64,000 nt of DNA, from assembly GCF_026262505.1 (NCBI RefSeq), contig NC_067203.1, positions 11,656,001 to 11,720,000 of the forward strand. Reading direction: 5' to 3'. Within the stretch, counting starts at the first letter, position 1. Every line of letters begins with the position of its first letter. The notes under the pieces are model-generated. The model ran no database searches. It was not told the DNA's origin and worked only from the letters and a program-made list of their open reading frames with translations. A program made the position numbers and the translations under genes. Source of the DNA: Trichomonas vaginalis G3 (taxonomy: Eukaryota > Parabasalia > Trichomonadida > Trichomonadidae). Below, one piece after another: positions 40,311 through 50,369 of the stretch.

Positions 40311-40770
40311 TCTATGATAATCATATACAATATTTGAAATCAAATTTTCATTAGTTTAGGTTCCTTGTTAATAGTAAACCATTATATTTAATACTAATAA
40401 TAAATCTATGTGTCGTATTGAAATTCAATAAAATTACTTATTCGGTCCAAAAAAACAAATTAGATAAAATTTTTCTTTTTTTATGTAATTTTTGTTTTTC
40501 ATTTTTCTCAAGATCCTAAGTTATGTTCTAACTTTTGACATCATATCCTATCATGCTAGGCTATATATTATAGCATATCCAAAAGGCAAGGAAATCTATC
40601 AGAGAAGCCTTTTTGACCTATCGTTGCCCTACCTCTGATATTTCAAAAGTGGAAAAATTTTTAGCAAAAATGATGTATTTTTAGGAAATATAGATCAATT
40701 AAAATACATTCATTATTCATTAAAATTTCACAAAAATTAAGGAAAAATTGAAATTCCGTTTTTTATCAAT

Positions 40771-40779
40771 TCATTTTTA
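40771..40779 (+). promoter_or_regulatory. Initiator-like element before the ubiquitin-like gene
   Basis: TCATTTTTA lies 5 bp before the ATG at 40784. T. vaginalis genes typically have a TCA-Y-T/A initiator within a few bases to about 20 bases of the start codon, so the 5' leader would be very short. This supports the internal start over the upstream Met at 40748. Confidence 0.55.
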
Positions 40780-40783
40780 TTTA

Positions 40784-41014
40784 ATGCAAGTTCTCATCAA
40801 GAAGATCATTGGAAATCCAGTAGCATATGAAATAGACAATTACGACAGAGTTGAAGATATTAAAGCAAAGATTCAAGCCCAAGAAGGTGTTCCATTAAAT
40901 CAGCAAGATTTAATTTATTCCGGAATGCGTCTTATTAATGGTTCAACAATCCAGGACTATTCATTAAAGAGGAATGATACTATTCATCTCATTATACGCA
41001 TGACCGGTTTCTAA
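40784..41014 (+). CDS. Divergent ubiquitin-like protein without a diglycine end
   Basis: 76 codons from 40784. It starts MQVLIKKIIGNPVAYEIDNY and shows the ubiquitin core pattern: VEDIKAKIQAQEGVPLNQQD (compare V-x-x-x-K-x-K-I-Q-x-x-x-G-I-P-x-x-x-Q), LIYSGMRLINGSTIQDYSLK (compare L-I-F-A-G-K-Q-L-E-D-G-R-T-L-x-D-Y) and NDTIHLIIRMTGF. The length is exactly that of ubiquitin, but the chain ends in RMTGF instead of LRLRGG, so it cannot be conjugated by the normal C-terminal diglycine unless processed differently. It is probably a ubiquitin-fold adaptor or a drifting relative such as a NEDD8-like gene. Confidence 0.85.
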   Translation: MQVLIKKIIGNPVAYEIDNYDRVEDIKAKIQAQEGVPLNQQDLIYSGMRLINGSTIQDYSLKRNDTIHLIIRMTGF

Positions 41015-41154
41015 ATAAAAAATTGTTTGTATGTTTATTAATAATTCGATGATTTTTTACTATTTTTACTGTTATTCTTTCAATTAATTAATATACTTAA
41101 AGCTTTAAAGGTGTTGTAACAAGAAATTTGACCTTAGAATTAATACGATTTCAC

Positions 41155-41575
41155 TCAAATACCGGCTTTTAACATGTTCCGCTCATAGTTCCAGAAGTTC
41201 TTGAAGTACTCAGCCTTTCTGTTCTCGTAGCCGATGTACCAGGCATGCTCCCAAATGTCGACTGTGAGGAGTCGCTTGTGGACATCCTTGACTGGGCTAA
41301 GGGCGTTGTCATCCTTGTTCTTGTAAAGAAGGCACCAGCTGGAGCCGAAGACTATAGAAGCCTTTGCTGTGAATGTCTCCTTGAACTTCTCGACAGACTT
41401 GAAGTTAGCAGTAAGGACTTCAGCAACCTTTGGTGTAACTGGGATTGTTTCAGGCTGAAGGCACTTCCAGAAGAAGGAGCGGTTGAAGCGCTGGGTAACG
41501 TTGTTAAAGAGTGGGGCTTCTGGATAACTTCCTCAATGGAGAAGCCGAAGAAACTGAACCCATATCCTTAGTATA
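41155..41575 (-). pseudogene. Iron superoxide dismutase pseudogene, 5'-truncated
   Basis: On the complement the C-terminal half of an Fe/Mn-family superoxide dismutase is clear: NNVTQRFNRSFFWKCLQPET, FKETFTAKASIVFGSSWCLL and DIWEHAWYIGYENRKAEYFK, ending NMLKAGI and TGA at 41155. The D-x-W-E-H-A-W-Y signature keeps the last two metal ligands (Asp and His). The N-terminal half with the first His ligands is missing. A frameshift separates GFSIEEVIQKP from the rest, with a few residues lost around it. Codon use (many C-ending codons) resembles highly expressed genes and differs from its surroundings, as expected for a recently dead copy. Functional FeSOD genes are multicopy in T. vaginalis. Confidence 0.88.
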
Positions 41576-41873
41576 ATAGCGAACTATGATAACAGCATGC
41601 ATAAGCTTGGCTAACATTTATGTTATGAGATATTAACAATTTAAATTTTATTTCAATTCTCAATGGTTATCAAAAAACATGTTTTTATGTCGTTAAAATC
41701 AGCATATGGACTATACAAAAGCATATTTTGACTTCATCAATAAATTTTCGGAAATTCATGGAAACTAAGGGTATATCTAATATCTACATCATTTATTAAT
41801 CCTAAAAATCATAAAGATGATCATCTTTGAGTTGTTAGGCCAAAAGTGCCCCAACTAAATTTTTTAAAAAAGC
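41576..41873. other. Intergenic, 298 bp
   Basis: A+T-rich spacer between the FeSOD pseudogene and the ankyrin gene. No feature is recognised. Confidence 0.55.
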
Positions 41874-42719
41874 ATGTCAAGTTCAGAGCAGCAAAAAAAT
41901 GAAAATTCGGGCATTTTCAGTGACATCAAGCCAATTAAAGTATTCGAATACCCAGATCAAACATCAAAAATTATTTGGAGCGTCAATTCCAATAATATTT
42001 TACAAATAACTTCACAAATTATCGAATTAATAACAACAAACAAAATATCTGTCCAAATGGCACTTTATTTGATTGATATTATTTCACAAATTCGTGTTAA
42101 AGAAATCAAATTATATTCAGAACTTTATCAAAAGATATCAAACGAATTTTCATGCATCATCCAGCCGAAAAATTTGAATTTGGCAGCATTATTATATTAT
42201 AAAGGCCTCAAATTTGAAAGCTTCAAAGCTTTCATGACAGAAGAAGAAATTCTCAATTTATTTTCAACAGAATCTCCTTTATACTATATTGCATGGGATA
42301 AAGTTAATGATCTTAAGAATAAATTCCCAAATCTTGATCTTGAAAAGAAAATTAATGATATCACACCGCTTGATTGTGCAATTAAATATGGATCAGAATT
42401 GTGTTTCAATTACTTGAAAAATTTAGGAGCGCAATACACAGATGAATCCGAAAAATATGCTCTTCAAGGTGGAAATAAAGAGATCTTTATGCAAATGATA
42501 GACGATGGTAAATTATTTAAAAACATGATTAATACAGCATTGAATTATCGAAACTATGAAATTGCTGAGTATCTTAGATCAAATTTTATACAACCTTTCA
42601 ATTCAATAGCAGAAAGTATGCATTTCGGAAATTATGATATTGTATCTCATTTACTTTCTAATGGATGGAATATCAACAAAATTTATAATCTCTTTCTTTC
42701 CATATTTATCATTGGTTAA

Positions 42720-43235
42720 TAAAATTCTCTTTCTTTTCGTATTTGTCATTGCTTTATTGCATTCTCTTTCTTTTAGTATTTGTCATTGCTTTATTACATT
42801 CTCTTTTTTATCATATTTATCATTGTTTAATGACATTCTATTTCTTTTCATATTAATCATTGTTTAATGACATTCTTATTCTTATAATATTTATCATTGT
42901 TTTACAGCATTTTCTTTCTTTTCATATTTAACATTGTTTTAAATAATTCTCTATCTTTTCATATTCATCATTGTTTAATGACATTCTCTTTCTTTTCATG
43001 TTAATCATTGTTATATGTCATTCTCTTTCTTTTCATATTTAACATTGTTTAATAATATTCTCTTTCTTATCATATTTATCATTGCTTGATAGAATTCTCT
43101 TTCTTATCATATTTATCATTGCTTTATTTCATTATCTTTCTTTTCATATTAATCAATGTTTTATTGGATTCTCTTTCTTTTTAAATTTATCATTGCTTTA
43201 TTGGATTCTCTTTCTCATCATATTTATCATTATTT
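42720..43235 (+). repeat. 37-bp satellite block 1 (about 14 units)
   Basis: Consensus TTCTCTTTCTTTTCATATTT followed by ATCATTGTTTTATGACA. The period is exactly 37 bp over most units, with substitutions but few indels. It sits between the ankyrin head and the next ankyrin unit. The first units are still within the open frame of the head (about 42650-42719). Confidence 0.9.
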
Positions 43236-43344
43236 AATGAAATTCGCTCGATATTAATGAATGCCCTCTTAGTATTGCTATCAATACGAAATCAATAGAA
43301 ATCGTCCAATTCCTAGTTGAACATGGTGCATATGTTAACAAGAA

Positions 43345-43917
43345 ACTTATTCTTTTTCTTTTCATATTTATCATTTTTTTATGGCATTTTCTTTCTTTTC
43401 ATGTTAATCATTGTTTTATTGGATTCTCTTTCTTTTCATATTAATAATTGTTTTATGGCATTCATTTTCTTTTCATATTTATCATTATTTTAAAAAATTT
43501 TCTTTATTTTCGTATTTATCATTGTTTTAAAAAATCCTTTTTATTTTCGTATTAATCATTCTTTAATGACATTCTTATTCTTATAATATTTATCATTGTT
43601 TTATGGCATTTTCTTTCTTTTCATATTTATCATTGTTTTAAATAATTCTCTTTCTTTTCATTTTTATCATTGTTAAATGGCATTCTCTTTCTTTTCATGT
43701 TAATCATTGTTTTATTACATTCTCTTTCTTTTCATTTTTATCATTGTTATATAACATTCTCTTTCTTATAATATTTACCATTATTTTATTTCATTCTCTT
43801 TCTTTTCATATTTATTATTGTTTTAAAAAATTATATTTCTTTTCATATTTTAAATTTTTTTACATAATTCTCTTTCTTTTCATATTTATCATTGCTTTAT
43901 GACATTATCATTCTCTT
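43345..43917 (+). repeat. 37-bp satellite block 2 (about 15 units)
   Basis: The same 37-bp family as block 1, directly following an ankyrin unit that ends in GTTAACAAGAAACTT and running up to the next ankyrin unit. Confidence 0.88.
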
Positions 43918-44041
43918 CATAATTATCATTATTTTATGAAATTCGCTCGCTATTAATATAAGTCCTCTTAGCATTGCCATCAAAATTGAAGCAACAAATA
44001 TTTTCAATTTCTTAGTTGAACATGGTGCTACAATTGTCTAA

Positions 44042-44988
44042 TAATTCTTTTTCCAATAGCATTATTCAATATTGAAAAAAAGATATAGTAATGTTGTTAT
44101 TATTTAATAATAAACATCTCATAATAATTTAATATACATACCTACATTGCCGGACCACCCTCGAATCAAAACATGATTTGCATACCAAAAATTCTAGAAA
44201 AATTTTACACAGTACCCACATTATCAGAAAATATGGTTGAGAAATTATGCTAAATCTACTTTAAAAGATTTCGAATAAAATCAAAACTTATTGCATGAGA
44301 ATAGTGAAATATGAATTTTCAGATATATGAGAATATGAACAGTGAGAGATCTTTAAAATCGGAGGAAATTGCAAAAACAAAAGAATATGAAAATGAAAAA
44401 ATGATAAATGTATAGTTTTGTGGTATCTTTAAATATTATATGATATGATACTATGCTTGGAACTGTGAAAACTTGATAAATCAATAGGTTGTATCTCAAA
44501 TTGATTACATGTGGTGCAAAAAATGCGCAAAAACGATTATAGAAAATTGAATCTGCAAATTTTTGCGCATTTGAAAATTTCACATTTGACTATTATTTAA
44601 ACAATCAAATCCAACAAATTCACACGCAAAAAATATCAAATTTTGGCTACATTAAGCGGATAAATTTTTAAATGCGCAAAAATGTACAAATTGAATTCAA
44701 AATAATCGTTTTTACACCTTTTTTTGCATTTGTAGGAAAACAAAATATTTACCAAATTAAAAATATTATTTCGAATGGATAACAGTCAAATCTCAAACCA
44801 CTCAGTTATTTCATACACACTATGATCAGTTATTGAAAATTCCAAAACTCACACTATGATTTTCCTTTTATTAGTTGCAAAATTTCAAACAATTATCTCC
44901 AACCTATTTTGTGAAATTGTCAATATTAATAACATATAAAAACAGAATGCTTTTTCAATAATGGGTATTTAATCCTTAAAACTTTTAC
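44042..44988. other. Intergenic between two convergent ankyrin genes, about 950 bp
   Basis: A+T-rich. Repeated GCGCAAAAA words occur near 44516-44690. No convincing frame. Confidence 0.55.
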
Positions 44989-45095
44989 CTATGCAATGTA
45001 GCATTTCTTTGGTTTGTATATTTCAGCTCCATGCTCAACTAGATATTGTTCAATATCGCCTGAAGATTGTTCAATTGCAACATTCAGCGGATATT

Positions 45096-46305
45096 TGATA
45101 ATAAAAAGATAATTTCATAAAACAATTATTGATAGGAAAAGAAAGAAAATATTATAAAACAATGATAGATATGAAGAATAAAAGAATAAGCTTCAGGTTT
45201 ACATCAGCACCATGTTCAACTAAGAAGGTAACAATTTCTATTGAATTCGCTTTGATTGCATAAGTTAGAGGACAATCATTAAAATAGAGAGAACTTCATT
45301 AAAATTTGACAAATATTATTAGAAAGAAAATTTCATCAAACAATGATAAATATAAATGGAAAGTGAATGTCATATAATAATGATAAAAATGTAGTTCGAA
45401 AGAATGCTATAAAATAATAATAGACATTAAAAGAAAGAAAAGAAGTTTCACGTTTATATCTGCACCATATTCAATTAAGAGGGTGACAATTTCAAATGAA
45501 TTAGCTTTGATTGCAATACTTAGTGGAACATCATAAAAATCAAAAGAATATCATAAAACAATGAGAAATATCAAAAGAATGAAAATACAATAAAACAACA
45601 GTGAATTTCATAAAACATTGAGAGACAAGAAAAGAAATATAATGCAATTAAGCAATAGTTGATATAAATTGTATTGAAATTTCATAAAACAATGATCAAC
45701 ATTAAATAAAAGAAAATTCCCTAAAATATTGATGAATATGAAAAGAAATAGAATATCATTGATCAATAATAGATATGTAATGAAAGTGAATAAAATTTAA
45801 TAATGATAAACATGAAATGAAAAACAAAGAGTCTCATATTGACATCAGAACCATGCTCAACTAGGAATCTAACGATTTCAATTGATTTATTTTTGATTGC
45901 AATACTGAGTGGGACATCAAAAGTATTAAAAAAATTTCAAAAAGCAATGATATATCTTAAAAGAAAGATAATTTTATAAAACATTGATAGATATGGCATG
46001 AAAAATAATGTAATACAACAATGATGGAGAATAAGTGAAGAAGAATTCCATAAAACAGCAATTAATTTTTAAACATAAGGAATTTTATAATCCAATGGAT
46101 GAAATGGAATGAAAGATAATTTCATAAAACAACAATTAATATAAAAACAAAAATAATTCTATAAAACAATGATGTGTTTCAAAAGAAAACAAATTAAATA
46201 AAACAATGTTTGATATGACAAGAAATATAATGATATAAAACAATTATTAATATAAAAAGAAAGAGAATGTAATACTTTAATGATTGAAATGAAAATATTA
46301 TGTAA
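45096..46305 (-). repeat. 37-bp satellite blocks alternating with ankyrin units
   Basis: On the complement the same satellite family (TTCTTTTCATATTTATCATT) fills the gaps between four ankyrin units. Units are more diverged here than on the + strand copy. Confidence 0.8.
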
Positions 46306-47340
46306 AGTACTCACAAAATCTAGATTAAGAGGCGGTCAATGACTTTTGAGGGGAAATTAACGCATGGAATTTAATATTATTTAGGTTGATATTCTTGCTT
46401 ATTATTTCAGAAAAAATTCTTAAAAATTTCAATATGAAAATTGAAAGCAATTCAAAAAAATTGCTAAAATGTAAATTTTAATATCCTATGCATAATTTCA
46501 TATTTTGAACATTTTTTATTTTTGTTTAAAACTTAAAATTTTGCGAATTTAATATAATTTATAAAATATAATACGTATATATATTTAAAATACACTAAAT
46601 TTAATTGTTAATTGACGTTTTTGGGAATGAATTTTATCAAACATGCCTGAATCCGAAAATTTGAAAGAACGAATTACACAATCATATATGTAGAATTCAA
46701 AATACAAACTTAAAGATTGTATACGTTTAAAATTATTCAGATTGTGTTTGATTTCCACTCATTCTGTTTCTTTTGAACTCTAACACTAACATTTCATGAT
46801 GATTACATGATCCATTTATACATGGTTGAATTGTTCCAGATTCTACCAGAAAATCAATCCAAATTTCTCAATGCATTCATGTTGATTGGACAAAATTTAA
46901 AATTTATCAGCCTGTTTCCAGAGAAACTCATATATTCCCTAATGAAATGTAATTTTTGCTACATTTATTTCAATCAAATTTCAAAAAATTGACTGCAGAG
47001 CTTGAAAAGGTGATGAATCATGTTGTTATTAGATGTACATATTAGATTTACTATTTCCAAAAAAATGCTCAAATTTGAATAGTTTTTAGAAAATTTGGAA
47101 TTACACTCCTTACATTATATATAATTAAATGTTTAAATTTTATTTATTTTTCCCTTTTAATTTTATAACGTGCTCTATCAAAACTAACCTCTCAATTGAA
47201 GGCCACAAAATCTAAGTAGTGAGGGTACACAAATTTTGTATGGAGTACGGTTCAATTTTTGAGAGCCTCACTACTTAGATTTTGTGACTACCTTATTTGA
47301 TAAAATAATTAAAGATATTAAAAGAAAGACAAAACATTTC
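46306..47340. other. Unrelated ~1 kb inside the mosaic ankyrin gene
   Basis: Neither satellite nor ankyrin sequence. A short frame at 46807-46992 (VELFQILPENQSKFLNAFML) could be gene debris. It includes the MITE at 47204-47286. It may be one or more inserted elements. Confidence 0.5.
47204..47286. mobile_element. 83-bp MITE-like element with 21-bp perfect inverted ends
   Basis: CACAAAATCTAAGTAGTGAG (extended by one G) is exactly inverted at the other end (CCTCACTACTTAGATTTTGTG). The 41-bp centre carries a smaller palindrome (TACACAAATTTTGTATGGAG). No clear target duplication was found. Confidence 0.75.
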
Positions 47341-47430
47341 AAATTTACATCTGCACCTTGTTCAACTAAGAACCTAACAACTTCAATTGAGATTGCTTTG
47401 ATTGCAATAGTGAGAAGAGATTCATTAAAA

Positions 47431-47655
47431 TCGAGATAATGTCAGAAGCACATAATAAATATGATATGAAAAAGAATTTTATATAATATTGATAAATATA
47501 AATAGAAATATAATGGAATGCGACATTGAAAGACAAAAAAAAAAAAAAAGAAAGAGAATGTCATAATGCAATGATAGATTTCAAATGAAAGAAAATTATA
47601 TGAAATATTGATTGATATTAGAAGCTAGAGAATGAAATAAAGCAATGATAAATAA
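47431..47655 (-). repeat. 37-bp satellite block between ankyrin units
   Basis: Diverged units of the same satellite family on the complement, with an A tract at 47536-47550. Confidence 0.65.
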
Positions 47656-48797
47656 GTTTCTCGTTGACATCTACGCCTTTTTCGAATATTAATCTAAGAA
47701 TTTCAATTGAGTTCATTCTGATTACGAGACTTAGGGGACATTCATTAATATATAGCGAACATCATAAAATAATGGTCGATGTGTAAAGAAATTGAATTTT
47801 ATAAAATATTGAGAGGTACGGAAATAAAGAAAATATAATACTCTTTGAAATCGGCACCATTAGAATATAAATATGATACGACATCATAATTTCCGAAATA
47901 CAAGCTTTTCGTAAATGAATCAGGCTTTTGTCGAAAATTCGAATGGAGATACTCAGCAATTTCATAGTTATGATGATTCAATGCTGTATTAATCATATTG
48001 TCGAATGATTCATCATCTTCTATCATTTGCATAAATATGTTATTATTTCCTCCTTGAACAGAAAACTTTGCAGATTTTTCAGTATAATCAGCTCCCATGT
48101 TCTTCAAGTAATTGAAACATAATTCTGAGCCGTATTTGATTGAACAATCAAGAGGAGTGATTTCATCATTAATTTTATGATTAAGATCAAGATTTGGGAA
48201 CTTATTTTTGAGATCATCAACTTTATCAAATGAAATGTAGTATAATGGAGAATCTGTTGAATATAAATTCAGAATTTCTTCTTGTGTAAATTTAGGTTCG
48301 AAATTTTCGAATTTGATGCCTTTATAATATAAAAGAGATGATAATTTATCATTTTTAGGTTTGATGATGAATGAAAATTCGTTGGACAGCTTTTGATAAA
48401 ATTCTGAAAAAGTTTCAATATCTTTAACACGAATTGTTGAAAAAATATCAATCAAATAAAATGCCAATTGGACAGATATTTTGTTATTTTTAATAAGATC
48501 TATAATTTCTGAAGATACTTGCAAAAGATTATTCGAATTGACACTCCATATTGTTTTTGAAGCCTGATCAGGGTATTTGAATACCTCTGTAGGCTGTAAT
48601 CCCATAAAATTCAGTTCATTTTCATGAGAATGCTGCTCAGAACTTGTCATATTTTTAACAATTTTAATTCAAAAAGTGGAAAAATGTGATGTAACTTTTG
48701 GAAAATTTTTTATGTAAAAAATGCCATTATAAATTACGATTGTTATTACAATTAATCAAGATGAATTCAATTTTATTAACTTTTTGGATGCTAAAAC

Positions 48798-50361
48798 TGT
48801 TGCATGCTAAGTAGTGTCAATGTGTAAACCTCTCAATTTTATCGTCGGGGAAGCAACACAATTCCCCAAAAAATATTGAAAAAATATAGAAAATAAAATG
48901 AATTAAGATGTACTTAAAATGAGAAATAGATTGTGATATTAGATTTTAGAAAAAACAGACTTTTGATATAACTTTTGAGAATCTCATATAAAAAAAGCAT
49001 TTAAAAATAAATTTAAATATCTTATTTATTTTACTATTGTAAATATATTCTGAGATTTTTAGAAAAAAATACTTTTCATAAGTATTCAATATTTGAGAAT
49101 ACGGTCCAAAAAAAAATAGATTCTCTTATATTTGCTTATATAAAAGGAAACTCTCGATCAGATGCGAATGCATGAATTCAGCACCTCTGATAGAGAGTTT
49201 CCTCTTATATAAGCGGATCTTTTTCATGAGTTATTGTTAATATAAAAACATAAAAAGCTACCAATATGAGAAATTAAACCCTGCGAGGTGCCAGTCTAGA
49301 ACTGGCGCTTCGCAGGGTTTAATTTCTCTTGACAAATGACCAAACTTGTTCGCAATTGTGAACCATTGCGAGTAAGTTTGCCAGATATCTGGAAGGAATT
49401 GCTCCTTATGATATATGCATTGTAACTGTATATATCATAAAGAGCAATTCCTTCAATTAAACGCAAAAACTTTGGTGCAATCGTTGCTGATTGCACCAAA
49501 GTTTTCGAACTTTCCCGAGGGAATTGGAGGGTGAGAGATACATAGTCTATCTATGTACCTCCCACCCTCAAAATCCCACTCTAAATGGGAGAAACTTTGT
49601 TCGCATGTTATCTTATTCAAACAAAGTTTCTCCCATTTAGAGAAGGAATAGGAGCCTACCAGGCACTGATATATAATCAGTGCTTTGTAGGCTCCTATTC
49701 CTAATAAAAATTTGAAAACTTTGGAGCATTTGATTATTGTATTTTGTCAAGAGAAATTCAACCCTGCGAAGTGCCAGTTCTAGACTGGTGTCTCGCAGGG
49801 TTTAATTTCTCATATTGGTAGATTTTGATGTTTTTATATTAACAAAAACGAATGAAAAAGATTTGCTTATATAAGAGGAAACTCTCTATCAGAGGTGCTG
49901 AATTCAGGCATTCGCATCTGATAGAGAGTCTCTTTTTATATAAGCGAATATAAAAGAATCTATTCTTTTTTGGAGCGTATTTTCAAATATTGAATACTTA
50001 TGAAAAGTGTTTTTCCTAAAAATTTAATATAATGCTTAGCACAATATATAAAATTAAAATATCTATAATTATTTTCTATATCACACTTTTCATTACACCT
50101 TGAAAAGTCTTCTCAAACTCTATTTTTAATTATTTTTTAGATATATCTCAAGTGTGATTATTCAAAAACTCATATAGACTATATTTATTTTTTTCATTCA
50201 AAAAATTATATGAGAATCTCAAATTAACTTTCAAATTTTTTATTTTAAAAACATATTAATAATCATATTTTAAGATACTTTTTCGCCCAAAAAATAATCG
50301 TACTTCCTCGACGATTAATAGGATCTCAATTTCTATCGTTGACACTACTTCGCATGCAACA
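48798..50361. mobile_element. 1.56-kb fold-back element built from a chain of hairpins
   Basis: The outer ends TGTTGCATGCTAAGTAGTGT and ACACTACTTCGCATGCAACA are inverted copies of each other, and most of the element is one large inverted repeat whose inner arms run from about 49054 to 50010. Within it lie at least nine separate long hairpins in series: about 49135-49213, 49275-49321, 49393-49453, 49468-49503, 49525-49570, 49575-49645, 49647-49702, 49755-49803 and 49862-49945. There is no coding frame and no clear target duplication. It fits no simple MITE; it resembles a fold-back transposon. Confidence 0.85.
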
Positions 50362-50369
50362 TATACATA

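Larger units (their letters stand above)
37242..40636 (+). mobile_element. 3.4-kb DNA transposon copy 1, transposase not recognisable
   Basis: Terminal inverted repeats AGAGGTAGGGCAACGATAG are perfect at both ends, and the flanks carry an 8-bp target duplication GATATTTC (37234-37241 and 40637-40644). The element is 3395 bp and very A+T-rich. A nearly identical inverted copy is at 52385-55787. No long frame is present. Two short frames (39345-39614 on the complement; 40023-40310) are identical in both copies. No DDE motif is visible. The 8-bp duplication would suit hAT or P-type families, but the end sequence does not look typical of either. It may be a non-autonomous family. Confidence 0.88.
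41874..44041 (+). pseudogene. DUF3447-type ankyrin gene interrupted by 37-bp satellite
   Basis: The head (41874-42719, 281 codons, open) has the text typical of this trichomonad family: VFEYPDQTSKIIWSVNSNNI, LALYLIDIISQIRVKEIKLY-like, TPLDCAIKYGSELCFNYLKN and GGNKEIFMQMIDDGKLFKNM. Two further ankyrin units lie downstream at about 43236-43344 (CPLSIAINTKSIEIVQFLVE) and 43920-44041 (PLSIAIKIEATNIFNFLVEH, then a stop). Between them are tandem 37-bp satellite units that close the reading frame. The head alone could still make a protein with a short satellite-encoded tail; otherwise the gene is dead. No canonical trichomonad intron signals (GTAYGT and ACTAACACACAG) flank the satellite blocks. Confidence 0.8.
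44989..48650 (-). pseudogene. DUF3447-type ankyrin mosaic gene with satellite spacers
   Basis: The head (48650 down to 47799, 283 codons, open) starts MTSSEQHSHENELNFMGLQP and is close to the heads at 41874 and 56747 (YPDQASKTIWSVNSNNLLQV; CSIKYGSELCFNYLKNMGAD). Further ankyrin units follow downstream on the complement at about 47660-47750, 47345-47430, 45840-45930, 45450-45540, 45190-45295 and a terminal one ending with a stop at 44989 (LNVAIEQSSGDIEQYLVEHG). They are separated by 37-bp satellite blocks and, at 46310-47330, by about 1 kb of unrelated DNA with a MITE. The units share E-I-V-T-F-L-V-E-H-G-A-D-V-N type text. The full gene cannot be read as one frame; the head may be expressed alone. 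Confidence 0.75.

Noticed and set aside
41245-41571. 108-codon + strand frame
   Set aside because: It is the antisense of the FeSOD pseudogene, whose complement gives clear superoxide dismutase sequence.
42634-42867. 77-codon hydrophobic frame across the satellite
   Set aside because: It is a product of reading 37-bp units in a row (Phe/Leu/Ser-rich) and has no support as a gene.
42720-43917. Regular repeats that could be mistaken for a CRISPR array
   Set aside because: The 37-bp units are directly adjacent tandem copies with no unique spacers, and the genome is eukaryotic.
43236-43920. Satellite blocks as classical introns of the ankyrin genes
   Set aside because: Borders lack the extended splice signals known for this organism; kept only as a question for RNA data.
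46807-46992. 61-codon frame in the mosaic ankyrin region
   Set aside because: No family text, no paralogue in the window, A+T-rich; treated as debris.
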